Source of the DNA: Ustilago trichophora
Taxonomy: Eukaryota; Basidiomycota; Ustilaginomycetes; Ustilaginales; Ustilaginaceae
Length of the DNA: 64,000 nt
Assembly (NCBI GenBank): GCA_900323505.1
Contig: OOIN01000006.1
Location: 1,302,001 to 1,366,000 of the forward strand
Direction of reading: 5' to 3'
Shown: positions 22,491 through 31,572 of the stretch, one piece after another
How the letters are laid out: each line of letters begins with the position of its first letter
How positions within the stretch are numbered: position 1 is the stretch's first letter
Program-made: the position numbers and the translations under genes
Notes under the pieces: model-generated
Told to the model about the DNA's origin: nothing
The model's input: the letters and a program-made list of their open reading frames with translations, nothing else
The model's database searches: none

Positions 22491-23760
22491 TTTGGATAGT
22501 CTTGATGGTGAGAAGCAAGAAGGTGACGAGCAGCGCGGTTTGCTATCTTGACACTCGACAACACTGACGCTCAGACTGCTGTGTGAGAGCCGTCTCCTCT
22601 CTCACTCTCACTGTCGCTGTTTGAGCTTCGAAGCTGTGACCGCACTGCCGCTGCTGCTGCTGCTGTTGCTGTGGAGACGCATCGCACACTACTGGCTTCG
22701 CCTTGACAAAGAGTGAGAGAGATTCCAGTCTCGGACTCTGGCTGGCTGCTGCCATCCGAGCTGGACAAAGCAGAGGACAGAGACGCTGAGCCCAATTTCT
22801 TGGATTTTCTTTTTTGCTTCGGCCGAGGTTTAGTTCTGCACGTGATGAGAGTCTTGATTATATTTTTCAAGCACTGTATATTCGAGTATGATCTGACATT
22901 TGGAATCGGCGGCTGCTCCTCAAGATCAATCGGGACACAAGCTAACATTGAAAAATCGCACGTGATGGATCCGCGCCGAGTTCAGGGTCTCGCGTCGAAA
23001 TTTGGCAAAGCGTTGTTCTCATGCGCACAAAATGACGCCAAAAGCCAAAATTCAGGTGTCACAAAAAAAGAGGCAGCAGAGGTCAATGACGGTGATAGAG
23101 TGATAGAGTGATGGGTGATGGGTGATGGGTGATGGTGATGGTGATGGTGGGGAGTCTGGAAACAAGATGCAGGGCGCATGCAGTCCCTGTCTTTCTTTTT
23201 GGTGCTCAGATCACACACACAAATCTTTCCAACCCTTTGGTCTTCTCATGCCTCTTCAACATCATCCCCCTAGACTCATTGGCTGCAACTACCGCCACTT
23301 ACGATAAGCATCATTCCAACCATTCAAGCGGATACAACCTCATCACACGCTTTCTCTGCCTTGCATCTCGCATCTCGCAATCTTTCATCCGTTTCATTGT
23401 CTTGCTCGTACACGACCGCCGCTTCGTGTGCTGTCCGACTTCATTTCATCTGTAGAAAGCATCAACCCATCAACACTCAAGCAGAGCTTCCTACGCAAGG
23501 CCGCTTGGACACTATTCCGCCCATCTACAACCTCGAACGATCCTTCCCACCATCATCTCAGTCGCTCTTCCTCGACAAACGCGCGTAGAGCAACTAAGAG
23601 TAAGTCTACATCGATTGCGAGCGCCGTGTCGCTCCTTGGCGCCAACATCGAGACACGATCAGCCTTCTGACAGCAACATCTTACCTGTTCATCTTTCCCT
23701 TCCAGCTAAGCACAGAAGCTCGCCCTTCAGCCAGTCAAACATCATAGAATTCAGACAGAC
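22491..23760. promoter_or_regulatory. Divergent intergenic region between RPS26 and the 2115-residue protein gene
   Basis: This 1.27-kb region holds both promoters. It contains a CTG-type trinucleotide stretch near 22643-22672 and a GATGGGTGATGG repeat at 23109-23150. No coding region is supported. Confidence 0.5.
23109..23150. repeat. GATGGGT/GATGGT tandem repeat
   Basis: Three ATGGGTG units are followed by three to four ATGGTG units, seen directly. Confidence 0.85.
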
Positions 23761-26700
23761 ATGCTCTCACCATCAAAGAGAGCTCCTTCTAGACGAGGAG
23801 CACTCGGTCGTCAATCCATCAACGACGAAAACATGTCACCCTTTCACCCATCATCCGAGATCTCCCTTTCCATGCAGCATTCCGAACCACCATCCTCACC
23901 TCTGGTCTCCAACAGCTTCCTATACAACCTACCCGATCCCACCTTCAACCTTGCCGGCACATCCACAGCTCCCAGATTCGACATCTTCACCAGCCCATCC
24001 AAACGTTCTGCCATCGCATCGCTCAACAAGCCTCTCTCCCACCAGCAGACACAGCAGCTTCAGTCGCACAAAACCAACGCTGCTCGAGCATTTCTACAAG
24101 CTCCAGCATCGGCACCTCGCAGTCCCTCCAAAGCGCTCAGTCCAGCAGGCACCAGTCGTCTACAGGCCAGACTGGATGCTCCGGGTGGTCTTCCCACACC
24201 GCCAAGCTCGTCTGAAGCGCTGACCACCACTCCTGGTCCATCCAAGCAAGCTCTTGCACCTCTGCCACAAGAGCCTGTCTCTCCCTCACCATCTCGTACT
24301 CGCAACGAGATCCTGTCGCCTGCTCGTGCATCTCCCTCCAAAGCTTCACGTACGGCCACCACTCCTCGCACCAGCCAGCGCAGCTCGGCATCCCGTCTTC
24401 TGCCCTCCGGCAACGATGAAGACACCGACGATGACGACATCCTTCGCTCCGCAAGCGCCAAGACACCTCCGCGCATGCAGCACTTGCGAGAAATTGAAGA
24501 GGAAAGCGATGAAGATGAGGATGAGGATGAAGATCAGGAGGAAGAGATCCAGCTGATCAGCTTCAAGCGCGGAGGACCTGATGCGACCTTCATCCGCGAG
24601 ATCAAGGAGAACGGCTGGGATCAACCCATGCCACCTAGCCCTATCAAGTTTACCTATCTCGAGCCTGTCGCTCCTCGACCCGCGCGTCAGTCCTCTATAG
24701 CTTCGCGAGCCAGGTCACAATCTCGATCCAAGACTCCTCAACTGCGTGCCTCACCTGCACCCAGCCATGCGTCCACCTCTAGAGCTTCCAACCGTGCTCG
24801 CTCCGTCCGCGCCTCTTCCGCTACCGCTGTCGAAGAATCCCAAGACCTCTCCAATGAATCCATCAAGAGCTCAGGTTCTGCCCTTACCAACCTGAGCAAG
24901 GTCTCGCAAGCGGTCAACAAGAGAGCCTCGTCTGGCAGGGTCTCGATTGCACGATCTTCAGTTCCTCCGCCTGTGGTCGTTGCTGATTTGACACGCGATC
25001 ATCCTTCCCTTCCGGATTCGCCGGGTGATGACCCTCTCCTGCTTACAGGACCAGATACCTACATTGTCTACCACAACCAGACTCCCAGTGCAAGGAACAG
25101 GTCCACCTCGCGTCTTTCCAAGCCATCGGTCGGACACGATGCGAGCCTGAGCTTGCATAGTCACTCGACGCCGCTTCCTTCAACAGAGGCTGCGGCTGCA
25201 TTGTCGCAGAGAAGAGATAGCGCAGGGTCGGACTCGTCGATGGCAAGTAGGAGCTCGTTGTACGCTCGCATGTCTGGTCGGGTGGCTGGGGAGGATGAAA
25301 GTAGACAGACCGAGGTTCCGGCACCATTCAATGATGGAGAGGATCAACAGCAGCAGGATGACGGGGCACTCTTTATGGCTTTCAACGACGACGATGCGGG
25401 CTTTGCGTCTGACTCGGATGACGAAGAGCTTGCCACCGTCGAAACTGTAGCAATGGGCGAAGATGTACCGCAGAACCAGGATGAAGCAGAAGGGGAGGGC
25501 TCGCAAGATATTTCGAGTATGATCGACGTCTCGCGCAGCTTTGCCGATGAGTCTGCGGTGCAAGAGCAAGACCAAGTTGCCGAACATGCCTCCGACAGCT
25601 TCGACGACAGCATCGTTGATCAGAGCATCCAAGTCGACCCTGTGAATGCAAGCACTCACGACCAGAGCGAGAACAACGTCTCCGGTGCTGACCAAAGCGA
25701 AGAAGTCAGTGCCCACGGCCGGGCTCTGGACACCAGCGCAGAGGACTCTAGCACTCATGACGAGAGCGACGAGCTCCACAGCAACGATGTCAGCGCTGCC
25801 GATGAGACTGCCGATCTCAGCAAACGCGTTGAAGCCGAAGAAGACCTCAGCGCTGTGAACCAATCTGTGGACGTCAGCATGGCCAATTCTGCTGTCAGCG
25901 ACGAGAGCGAGGATGTCAACGAGGTGGAACAAAGCGTCCTTGTTCACTCCGTTGAACAGTCTATGGATGTCAGTGGCAGCGCTGAGAGCGAGGACGCGTC
26001 TGACGCTGACGAACAGGAAGCTGTTGCCTCGCTAGCACTAGATGATGTCAACACCGCGGACCAGACTCGAGAACAGGATGAGTCCATGCTCGACTCGTCT
26101 CTCGACGCCAGCGAAGGCGCGCGTGAGGAGTCCTTCACTGCTGCTGATGCCTCTATCGAGCCAGATGCACCACAAGAGGCGACAGACACTTCATCACTCA
26201 CCTCTCTGTCCGAGATCAGTGAGGCACACAACTCCGCCGCTGCCGATGCGACCACTGATTCAGAAGCCCCACAAGAGGCATCAGGCTTTTCTTCTTCTTC
26301 TTCGCTCACATCTCTCACCGGAAGCAGTGAGTCGGACGACCCTCGCCAGCCCAATGAGTCGATGGACTCGATCGAGCAGTCGCAACTCCAATCACCAGCG
26401 GCTGAAGAAGCCTCCTTCGAAAACTCCAAAATAGATAAGAGCAGCGATGATGACGATGAGCTCGCTGAAGACGACGATATGGAACCCTTCGAGCACTCGC
26501 TATCTGTCGCTAGGCAGGAGCACGATGAAAGCGTTGCTGACGCCTCAACCTCGACTCTCGACCAAAAAGCCGATGACGAAGTCACACACTCAGAGCAAAG
26601 CCAGGTAGCGGCAGACACCTCGGCCAAGGTGGCGAACAACAGCATGGATTTGGATTTCAGCATGATCATCAACGCTCCCGATGCAAGTGGTGAGAATGTT

Positions 26701-29700
26701 ATCGCTGAGCCTGATGGCGATTTGCTGCCTCAGCCTGTTGTTCTCATCGAAGCTGTTGAAGATTCCTCGAGCAATCTGGCGGGACCTAGCAGAGAGATTC
26801 AACAAGATCTTGTCGATGAGATCGATGTTTCGACCTCCGACCAGGAGGTTGGAGAGATCTCTGTGGCAGATGCAAGCATGTTCATCGCCGCTGAAGAAGA
26901 TCTCGACGCGATGCAAGACTCTGCTTCTCCTGCTGCGCCTGCCCTTCAACCGGTTGTTGAAGAAGCGAGCACCTTAACCGCCGCCGACGCCGCTGCTGCT
27001 GCTGTTGATCACCCTGTCGAGGAAGGGATGGCAATGCACTGTTCCGACTCTATCTCATCCGAGCTCTCCAGCATTTCCTCAATGAGCGCGGCGGAGCAGG
27101 ACGAGGAAGCGCTGCGACAGAAGTATGCAAGCAGTCGCGATACCGTCCTCCCCGATCGCAGCCGCACCATGATTCGTCGACTCTCCCTCAGCACCGATTC
27201 CGAGCACGAGAGCGAAGTCGATCAGGACAGCGAGGACGAAGGCGAGCAAGATGCTGGTGAGCAAAGTGCTTCATCTCACCATCCTGCCTCGCAGAGCAGA
27301 CGCGCGCGTAGCCTTGTTGAGGACGACGCGGAAAGTGGCGAGGAAGAGGAAGAAGAGGAGGAGGAAGGAGATGGGTCTGTCATTGACGAAGAAGGTGCTT
27401 CGAGTGGCGAGGATGAGGATGAGGAGGAAGAGGAGGAGGAAGATGAGGAGGAAGATGAGGAGGAGGAGGATGAGGATGAACTGAGCGAAGGTGAAGAAGA
27501 GGATGAAGAGGAGGATGCGTCGTCGCGCCTGGATGAAGAAGAGCAAAGTGCATCTCTCATGGAGCCCGTCGTTATTCTTTCCTCCTCCGCCTCTCCATCT
27601 GTCTCTTCGACTGCCTCCATCCGCACACCTAGTGTTGGAGCTTCGTCCGGCAAGCGCCGCGCTCCCGCGCCCGACACCGAATCTGAATACTCCTCTTCCT
27701 CCTCCGAGGATGACGAAGGGTTTGTCGTTGAAGCAGTCCGCGATTCGCGCGATCGATCTTCGGCACGACGCCGCGATCACGACGCAGTCGTGCAAGACGA
27801 CGAAGAACCGCAAATCCACACTTTGCACCTGCGCCAACCAGCTCCTCGTCTCTCCGCCACCACCAACAGCATCGCATACAACGACACCACCTTTGCCGAC
27901 ACGTCTCACTCGCGCAGTCGCGTTCTCAAGCTCGGTCAGGCCACCTCGACCCCCATTGTCGAGATCTCCTCGCTCGACCCCCGAGCAGCAGCTCGCGCTA
28001 CGGCGATCCTGAAACTCTTCCACAAGTACGTCGATGAAGGCTGGCTCTCAGGCGCGGAAATGGGCGATTCGACCGAGGGCCAGATGCGTAGGGTTGTGGA
28101 TGCGATTCGAAGGGTTGATAGCGAGGCGAGTAGGAGGGGTGGAGAAGCTTCCGTGTTGCGTCTGGATGGTGAAGGTGGTGGGGATTTGACGACGCTGTTG
28201 ATGGATGAGGAGTTGGCGTTGGCGCGGGAAGGGTCGGTGGATACAGAGAGTTTCTTAGAGAGTCGGGCGACTAGTGTCGCAAGTACGGCGACACAGAGAA
28301 CCGCTGCGATGATGGCGTCTCCGGCAACGCCGTTTTTGCCGGGTGGATTTCGAGCTACTCCCGCCTCGATTCGTGCCAATACCGCTGCTGCTGCGGCGGC
28401 GGCGGAGACAGGAGAGACCACTTCGCCATCCGTAAACGCCGCTGATTCGCGCTCTACAGCTACCATCAACGAATCTTCGACCGTTTCCAGGCGCAACAAA
28501 TCGCTTCACCGCCCTTTGGAAACATTCACCTTCCCAACCCTCTCCACTCCTGATCGGAGCTCCACTCGTCGTCCTCCTGCAAAGCAAGCCCGACTTTCGC
28601 TCGCGCTTGCCCCACCGCATGCAACCACCTTTTCCCCGCGTATCTGGGATACGACGGACTGGGTTCGTCTGGACAAATACTTTACCTCTGGCGTCAAGAA
28701 GATCTCATCCGTACTCGTCTCCCCCGCCCACCCGGGCGACAAGGTGCACAAAGCCAGATGCTACGTAGACGCGCTGTTCGGGGTCGACGTTGAAGAGGTT
28801 GCCGAGCTATTCTTGGCCGAAATGCAAATCCCCCAGGACAAGCGGGTGGATGAATGGTCGTCGACCAAGGTGCAAGTGAGGCTGGAGGCGCTGCAGAGAA
28901 AGTATTTGAGGAAAGTTGAGCGGAAGTATCCCGGCGCGCTGATTTCTCAGCAAGAAGATGAAAGCGGGGAGAGCGAGGATAGTATGGCGACTGAGGATTT
29001 GGATTGGAGTTTGGGAGGCAATACTACGACGATGGCTGCGCCAATGGTGGGGAACGTGCAGGGAGGGAAGAAAGGAGGGAGGGTTTCTTTTGGTACACCG
29101 TATCGTACAGGTGCGCACAGTACTCCTGCGGTGGGGTTGTTGAAGAAGGCTACCAGCAGAGCGGCGAGGGAGCGGGCGATGGAGCAGGAGAAGGAGAAGG
29201 AAGGGTTGTATCCTTCCCTTCCATCGAGCTCGAGGGCAGCAGAGACGAATCAAGGGGAAGGGGTGATGACGAAAGCTAGCCGATTGATCTCGAGATTGAG
29301 TGGAAGCTTTGGTGGTCTACTAGCTTCTCCTCGAGCTGTGGAGGGACAGGGCAAGGGGAAGAGAAAGGCTACTGAAGCCGAGCTTTCCTCCGAGGCTGGT
29401 GGTGGTGCTGTACGAAGACGTGTAGAGGAGCCCGAGTGTGATGAAGAGGAGGACGGCAGTGCAGATTCATCGATGGAAGAAGTCGAAGATTCTCTTCTTG
29501 GCAACAACACTGTGGCGGGAGGGAGCACTATCAGCGCCTCGCTCTTGACCAATGCCACATCTATCCATCCCAACACCACGTCCTCTTCCCACCGGTCTCT
29601 TTCTACTTCCAAGTCCACCACCACCGCTTCCAGAAGTACGGCAACCCGATTTGCCTTAACCGCAACAGGAACTCAACCCACACCTTCAGCTTCGATTTCA

Positions 29701-30108
29701 GCTTCAGCATCTGTCATCCCACGTCCCCCCGCAGCAGCAAGGATCGGCTTTACCTCTTCCCTCCAGCTAGCCGGTGGTTCGAGTGGAGTATCCCACACAC
29801 CCCTATCCCTCCTTTCGCCAGGAACGCATCGTACAGCGGCTCGAAAGGTGGACGAACTACGTCAGAGTAGAGCTGAACGAAACTGGACCAGTCCACGACG
29901 ACAGCGTCTGCTCGCCTCTGTCCCTACCACCAGCAGGAGAATTGCAGACCAATCCGACCTCTCGCTTTCTTCAGCAAGTGTAAGTGCAGGTGCAGGTGGT
30001 AGAGATGGTAGTATAAGAGCAAATAGGAGTGGATCTGCGAGTTTGGCAGAACTCGTAACGTCGAGTGCAGCAGCTGAGGCTTTGGCTAGGAGGTCGTCGC
30101 GACGATGA
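23761..30108 (+). CDS. Large acidic, mostly disordered protein of unknown function, probably nuclear
   Basis: This is a single frame of 2115 codons. The first 400 residues are Ser/Pro/Arg-rich with many SP and TP sites (for example SPSKRAPSRRGALGRQ), which could be cyclin-dependent kinase targets. Residues about 590-1000 are a degenerate acidic repeat built from DxS and VSxxDxS-like units. A glutamate-rich tract covers about residues 1193-1260. The only part that looks folded is at about 1628-1727, starting WDTTDWVRLDKYF and ending KYLRKVERKYPG, with helical-looking sequence; a short ordered stretch (RATAILKLFHKYVDEGW) precedes it at about 1410. The tail is Ser/Ala/Arg-rich. I do not recognise a named family. 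Gene-level confidence is high because of frame length and codon regularity; function is unknown. Confidence 0.85.
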   Translation: MLSPSKRAPSRRGALGRQSINDENMSPFHPSSEISLSMQHSEPPSSPLVSNSFLYNLPDPTFNLAGTSTAPRFDIFTSPSKRSAIASLNKPLSHQQTQQLQSHKTNAARAFLQAPASAPRSPSKALSPAGTSRLQARLDAPGGLPTPPSSSEALTTTPGPSKQALAPLPQEPVSPSPSRTRNEILSPARASPSKASRTATTPRTSQRSSASRLLPSGNDEDTDDDDILRSASAKTPPRMQHLREIEEESDEDEDEDEDQEEEIQLISFKRGGPDATFIREIKENGWDQPMPPSPIKFTYLEPVAPRPARQSSIASRARSQSRSKTPQLRASPAPSHASTSRASNRARSVRASSATAVEESQDLSNESIKSSGSALTNLSKVSQAVNKRASSGRVSIARSSVPPPVVVADLTRDHPSLPDSPGDDPLLLTGPDTYIVYHNQTPSARNRSTSRLSKPSVGHDASLSLHSHSTPLPSTEAAAALSQRRDSAGSDSSMASRSSLYARMSGRVAGEDESRQTEVPAPFNDGEDQQQQDDGALFMAFNDDDAGFASDSDDEELATVETVAMGEDVPQNQDEAEGEGSQDISSMIDVSRSFADESAVQEQDQVAEHASDSFDDSIVDQSIQVDPVNASTHDQSENNVSGADQSEEVSAHGRALDTSAEDSSTHDESDELHSNDVSAADETADLSKRVEAEEDLSAVNQSVDVSMANSAVSDESEDVNEVEQSVLVHSVEQSMDVSGSAESEDASDADEQEAVASLALDDVNTADQTREQDESMLDSSLDASEGAREESFTAADASIEPDAPQEATDTSSLTSLSEISEAHNSAAADATTDSEAPQEASGFSSSSSLTSLTGSSESDDPRQPNESMDSIEQSQLQSPAAEEASFENSKIDKSSDDDDELAEDDDMEPFEHSLSVARQEHDESVADASTSTLDQKADDEVTHSEQSQVAADTSAKVANNSMDLDFSMIINAPDASGENVIAEPDGDLLPQPVVLIEAVEDSSSNLAGPSREIQQDLVDEIDVSTSDQEVGEISVADASMFIAAEEDLDAMQDSASPAAPALQPVVEEASTLTAADAAAAAVDHPVEEGMAMHCSDSISSELSSISSMSAAEQDEEALRQKYASSRDTVLPDRSRTMIRRLSLSTDSEHESEVDQDSEDEGEQDAGEQSASSHHPASQSRRARSLVEDDAESGEEEEEEEEEGDGSVIDEEGASSGEDEDEEEEEEEDEEEDEEEEDEDELSEGEEEDEEEDASSRLDEEEQSASLMEPVVILSSSASPSVSSTASIRTPSVGASSGKRRAPAPDTESEYSSSSSEDDEGFVVEAVRDSRDRSSARRRDHDAVVQDDEEPQIHTLHLRQPAPRLSATTNSIAYNDTTFADTSHSRSRVLKLGQATSTPIVEISSLDPRAAARATAILKLFHKYVDEGWLSGAEMGDSTEGQMRRVVDAIRRVDSEASRRGGEASVLRLDGEGGGDLTTLLMDEELALAREGSVDTESFLESRATSVASTATQRTAAMMASPATPFLPGGFRATPASIRANTAAAAAAAETGETTSPSVNAADSRSTATINESSTVSRRNKSLHRPLETFTFPTLSTPDRSSTRRPPAKQARLSLALAPPHATTFSPRIWDTTDWVRLDKYFTSGVKKISSVLVSPAHPGDKVHKARCYVDALFGVDVEEVAELFLAEMQIPQDKRVDEWSSTKVQVRLEALQRKYLRKVERKYPGALISQQEDESGESEDSMATEDLDWSLGGNTTTMAAPMVGNVQGGKKGGRVSFGTPYRTGAHSTPAVGLLKKATSRAARERAMEQEKEKEGLYPSLPSSSRAAETNQGEGVMTKASRLISRLSGSFGGLLASPRAVEGQGKGKRKATEAELSSEAGGGAVRRRVEEPECDEEEDGSADSSMEEVEDSLLGNNTVAGGSTISASLLTNATSIHPNTTSSSHRSLSTSKSTTTASRSTATRFALTATGTQPTPSASISASASVIPRPPAAARIGFTSSLQLAGGSSGVSHTPLSLLSPGTHRTAARKVDELRQSRAERNWTSPRRQRLLASVPTTSRRIADQSDLSLSSASVSAGAGGRDGSIRANRSGSASLAELVTSSAAAEALARRSSRR

Positions 30109-30325
30109 ACTGGTTCAGGTGGAGTAGTCTTGTTTGAGACGGTGTTGGGATGGGGAAGTCATCCTTGGGTGTTGAGAAGGGAGTAGGGAGTATGGTGCAG
30201 TGTACCACTAGTGGATTTGGTTTGATTCTTTCATTTTGGTTTCGCACTCGCATAGGAGTTATGTAGGCGCACAAATACATTCGTTGGCAGAAACAAAGAG
30301 TGATTTACCCCACCACGATCTTAAT

Positions 30326-31140
30326 CTATTCTGTCTCTGAGAGGTCGGGAAGTTTAGTAGCGACATAGACAAAGTAATGAAATGCCTCACCCAGGGTTCT
30401 GCATTCTACCTTCCAACCTTTTACCTGTTCGAGGTATTTCTGTCTAAAGTGGGGTTGACCGAAGGTGATATAGATAAACTTGCCGCCTACTTTCAGGAGA
30501 TTATCTACGCCGTTTAGCATATCTTGAACGTCCTTAATAACCTTTTTGCTGGGGTTCCAGACGGAGGAGCCTTTTCCTTCGGCCATTAGGGCGTCCATTG
30601 TTCCTTTGTCTAGGGCTATATCGAAGCTATTGATCCCTCCTAATGAGGAGATATTGGAAGGGAGGAGGAGTTGGGTTATGTCCATGAGTTTCCATTGCTG
30701 GGTGGGATAGCGGGTGGACATGCGGGTGATGAGGGTGGAGGAATAGTCGATGTTGATGATGGAAGTATAGCCGGCAGAGTGCATGTCGGGAGAGAGGGTA
30801 GAATTTCCACATCCAAGCATGAGTATCCGTGCCTTTCGGCAGGGTATAAGCTCTTCGAATAGCTCTCTATAAAGAACGACAAAGATTAGTTAAATGGTAC
30901 ATAGAGTGAAAAATATCGAGCGACCCTGTCGAGCAAGGGGACTTACTTCAAATCATCATACTACCCAACAACAAAGAGAAGAATTTCAGCTACACATAAA
31001 AAAAATCTTCAACATGCAAAAGTGTTTTCCCATCTTACCTTCTTAAACCAGTCAAAATCAGCCTCGCTCTCGTCGGCATACCGTTGTTCCCAATACTCTT
31101 TTTCCGAGAATTGCTCGTTGCGTTCGGCTGTCAACGACAT
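30326..31140 (-). CDS. Class I SAM methyltransferase, METTL13/EEF1AKMT4-like, three exons including a 14-nt exon
   Basis: Exons are 31140-31039, 30960-30947 and 30866-30326, giving 218 residues. The protein starts MSLTAERNEQFSEKEYWEQR, and the first junction joins DFDWFKK to YDDLKELFEELIP. The SAM-binding motif I is ILMLGCGNSTLS, followed by the acidic loop INIDYSS and the motif FDIALDKGTMDAL. This is the pattern of the METTL13/EEF1AKMT4 family, whose characterised members methylate lysines of elongation factor 1A; the substrate here is inferred. Introns are 78 nt (31038-30961) and 80 nt (30946-30867) with GTAAGA and GTAAGT donors and TAG acceptors; the second has a branch-site-like TTAACTAA. 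The middle exon encodes only Tyr-Asp-Asp-Leu plus two bases, but is needed to complete the conserved WFKKYDDLK segment. Confidence 0.9.
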
Positions 31141-31572
31141 TATTGTGTACTCTACTTTGACTGTTTGTATGTTGTTGTTTTTCTTTCTTGGTCTTTTTTG
31201 TGTCAAGTTTGAGGTGTGCCAGTATGAGTTGTTTGTGTGTGCGATATCAATGGAGGAGGAGGAGGAAGCGATGATGGCAAGAAGAAAAGACAAGTGAGGA
31301 CGGGGTTTCAGGGTCCAAAGTCAAAAAGAAAAGAACAAGGTTCCGACTTCCGAATCTAGCTTTGCACCAACACCAACACTCAACATACCAACTCAACTTT
31401 GTCTTTTCATTCTGTTCCATTCACACGGCGAGCACACAGTCACAACCTTTAAGTAACGCTGATCACAATCAGAAAAACGCAGCAAGCAAGAACAAGGATA
31501 AAGGGGGGCAACAATTTTTATTACGAAATCAGCATCAGCAGCAACAGCACAGGTAACGGCCAAATCGCATCT
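31141..31572. other. Intergenic region between SUB2 3' end and methyltransferase start
   Basis: No gene is supported in these 432 bp. A GGA-rich stretch lies at about 31251-31267 and CAG/CA-rich sequence at 31362-31385 and 31528-31550. Confidence 0.45.
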
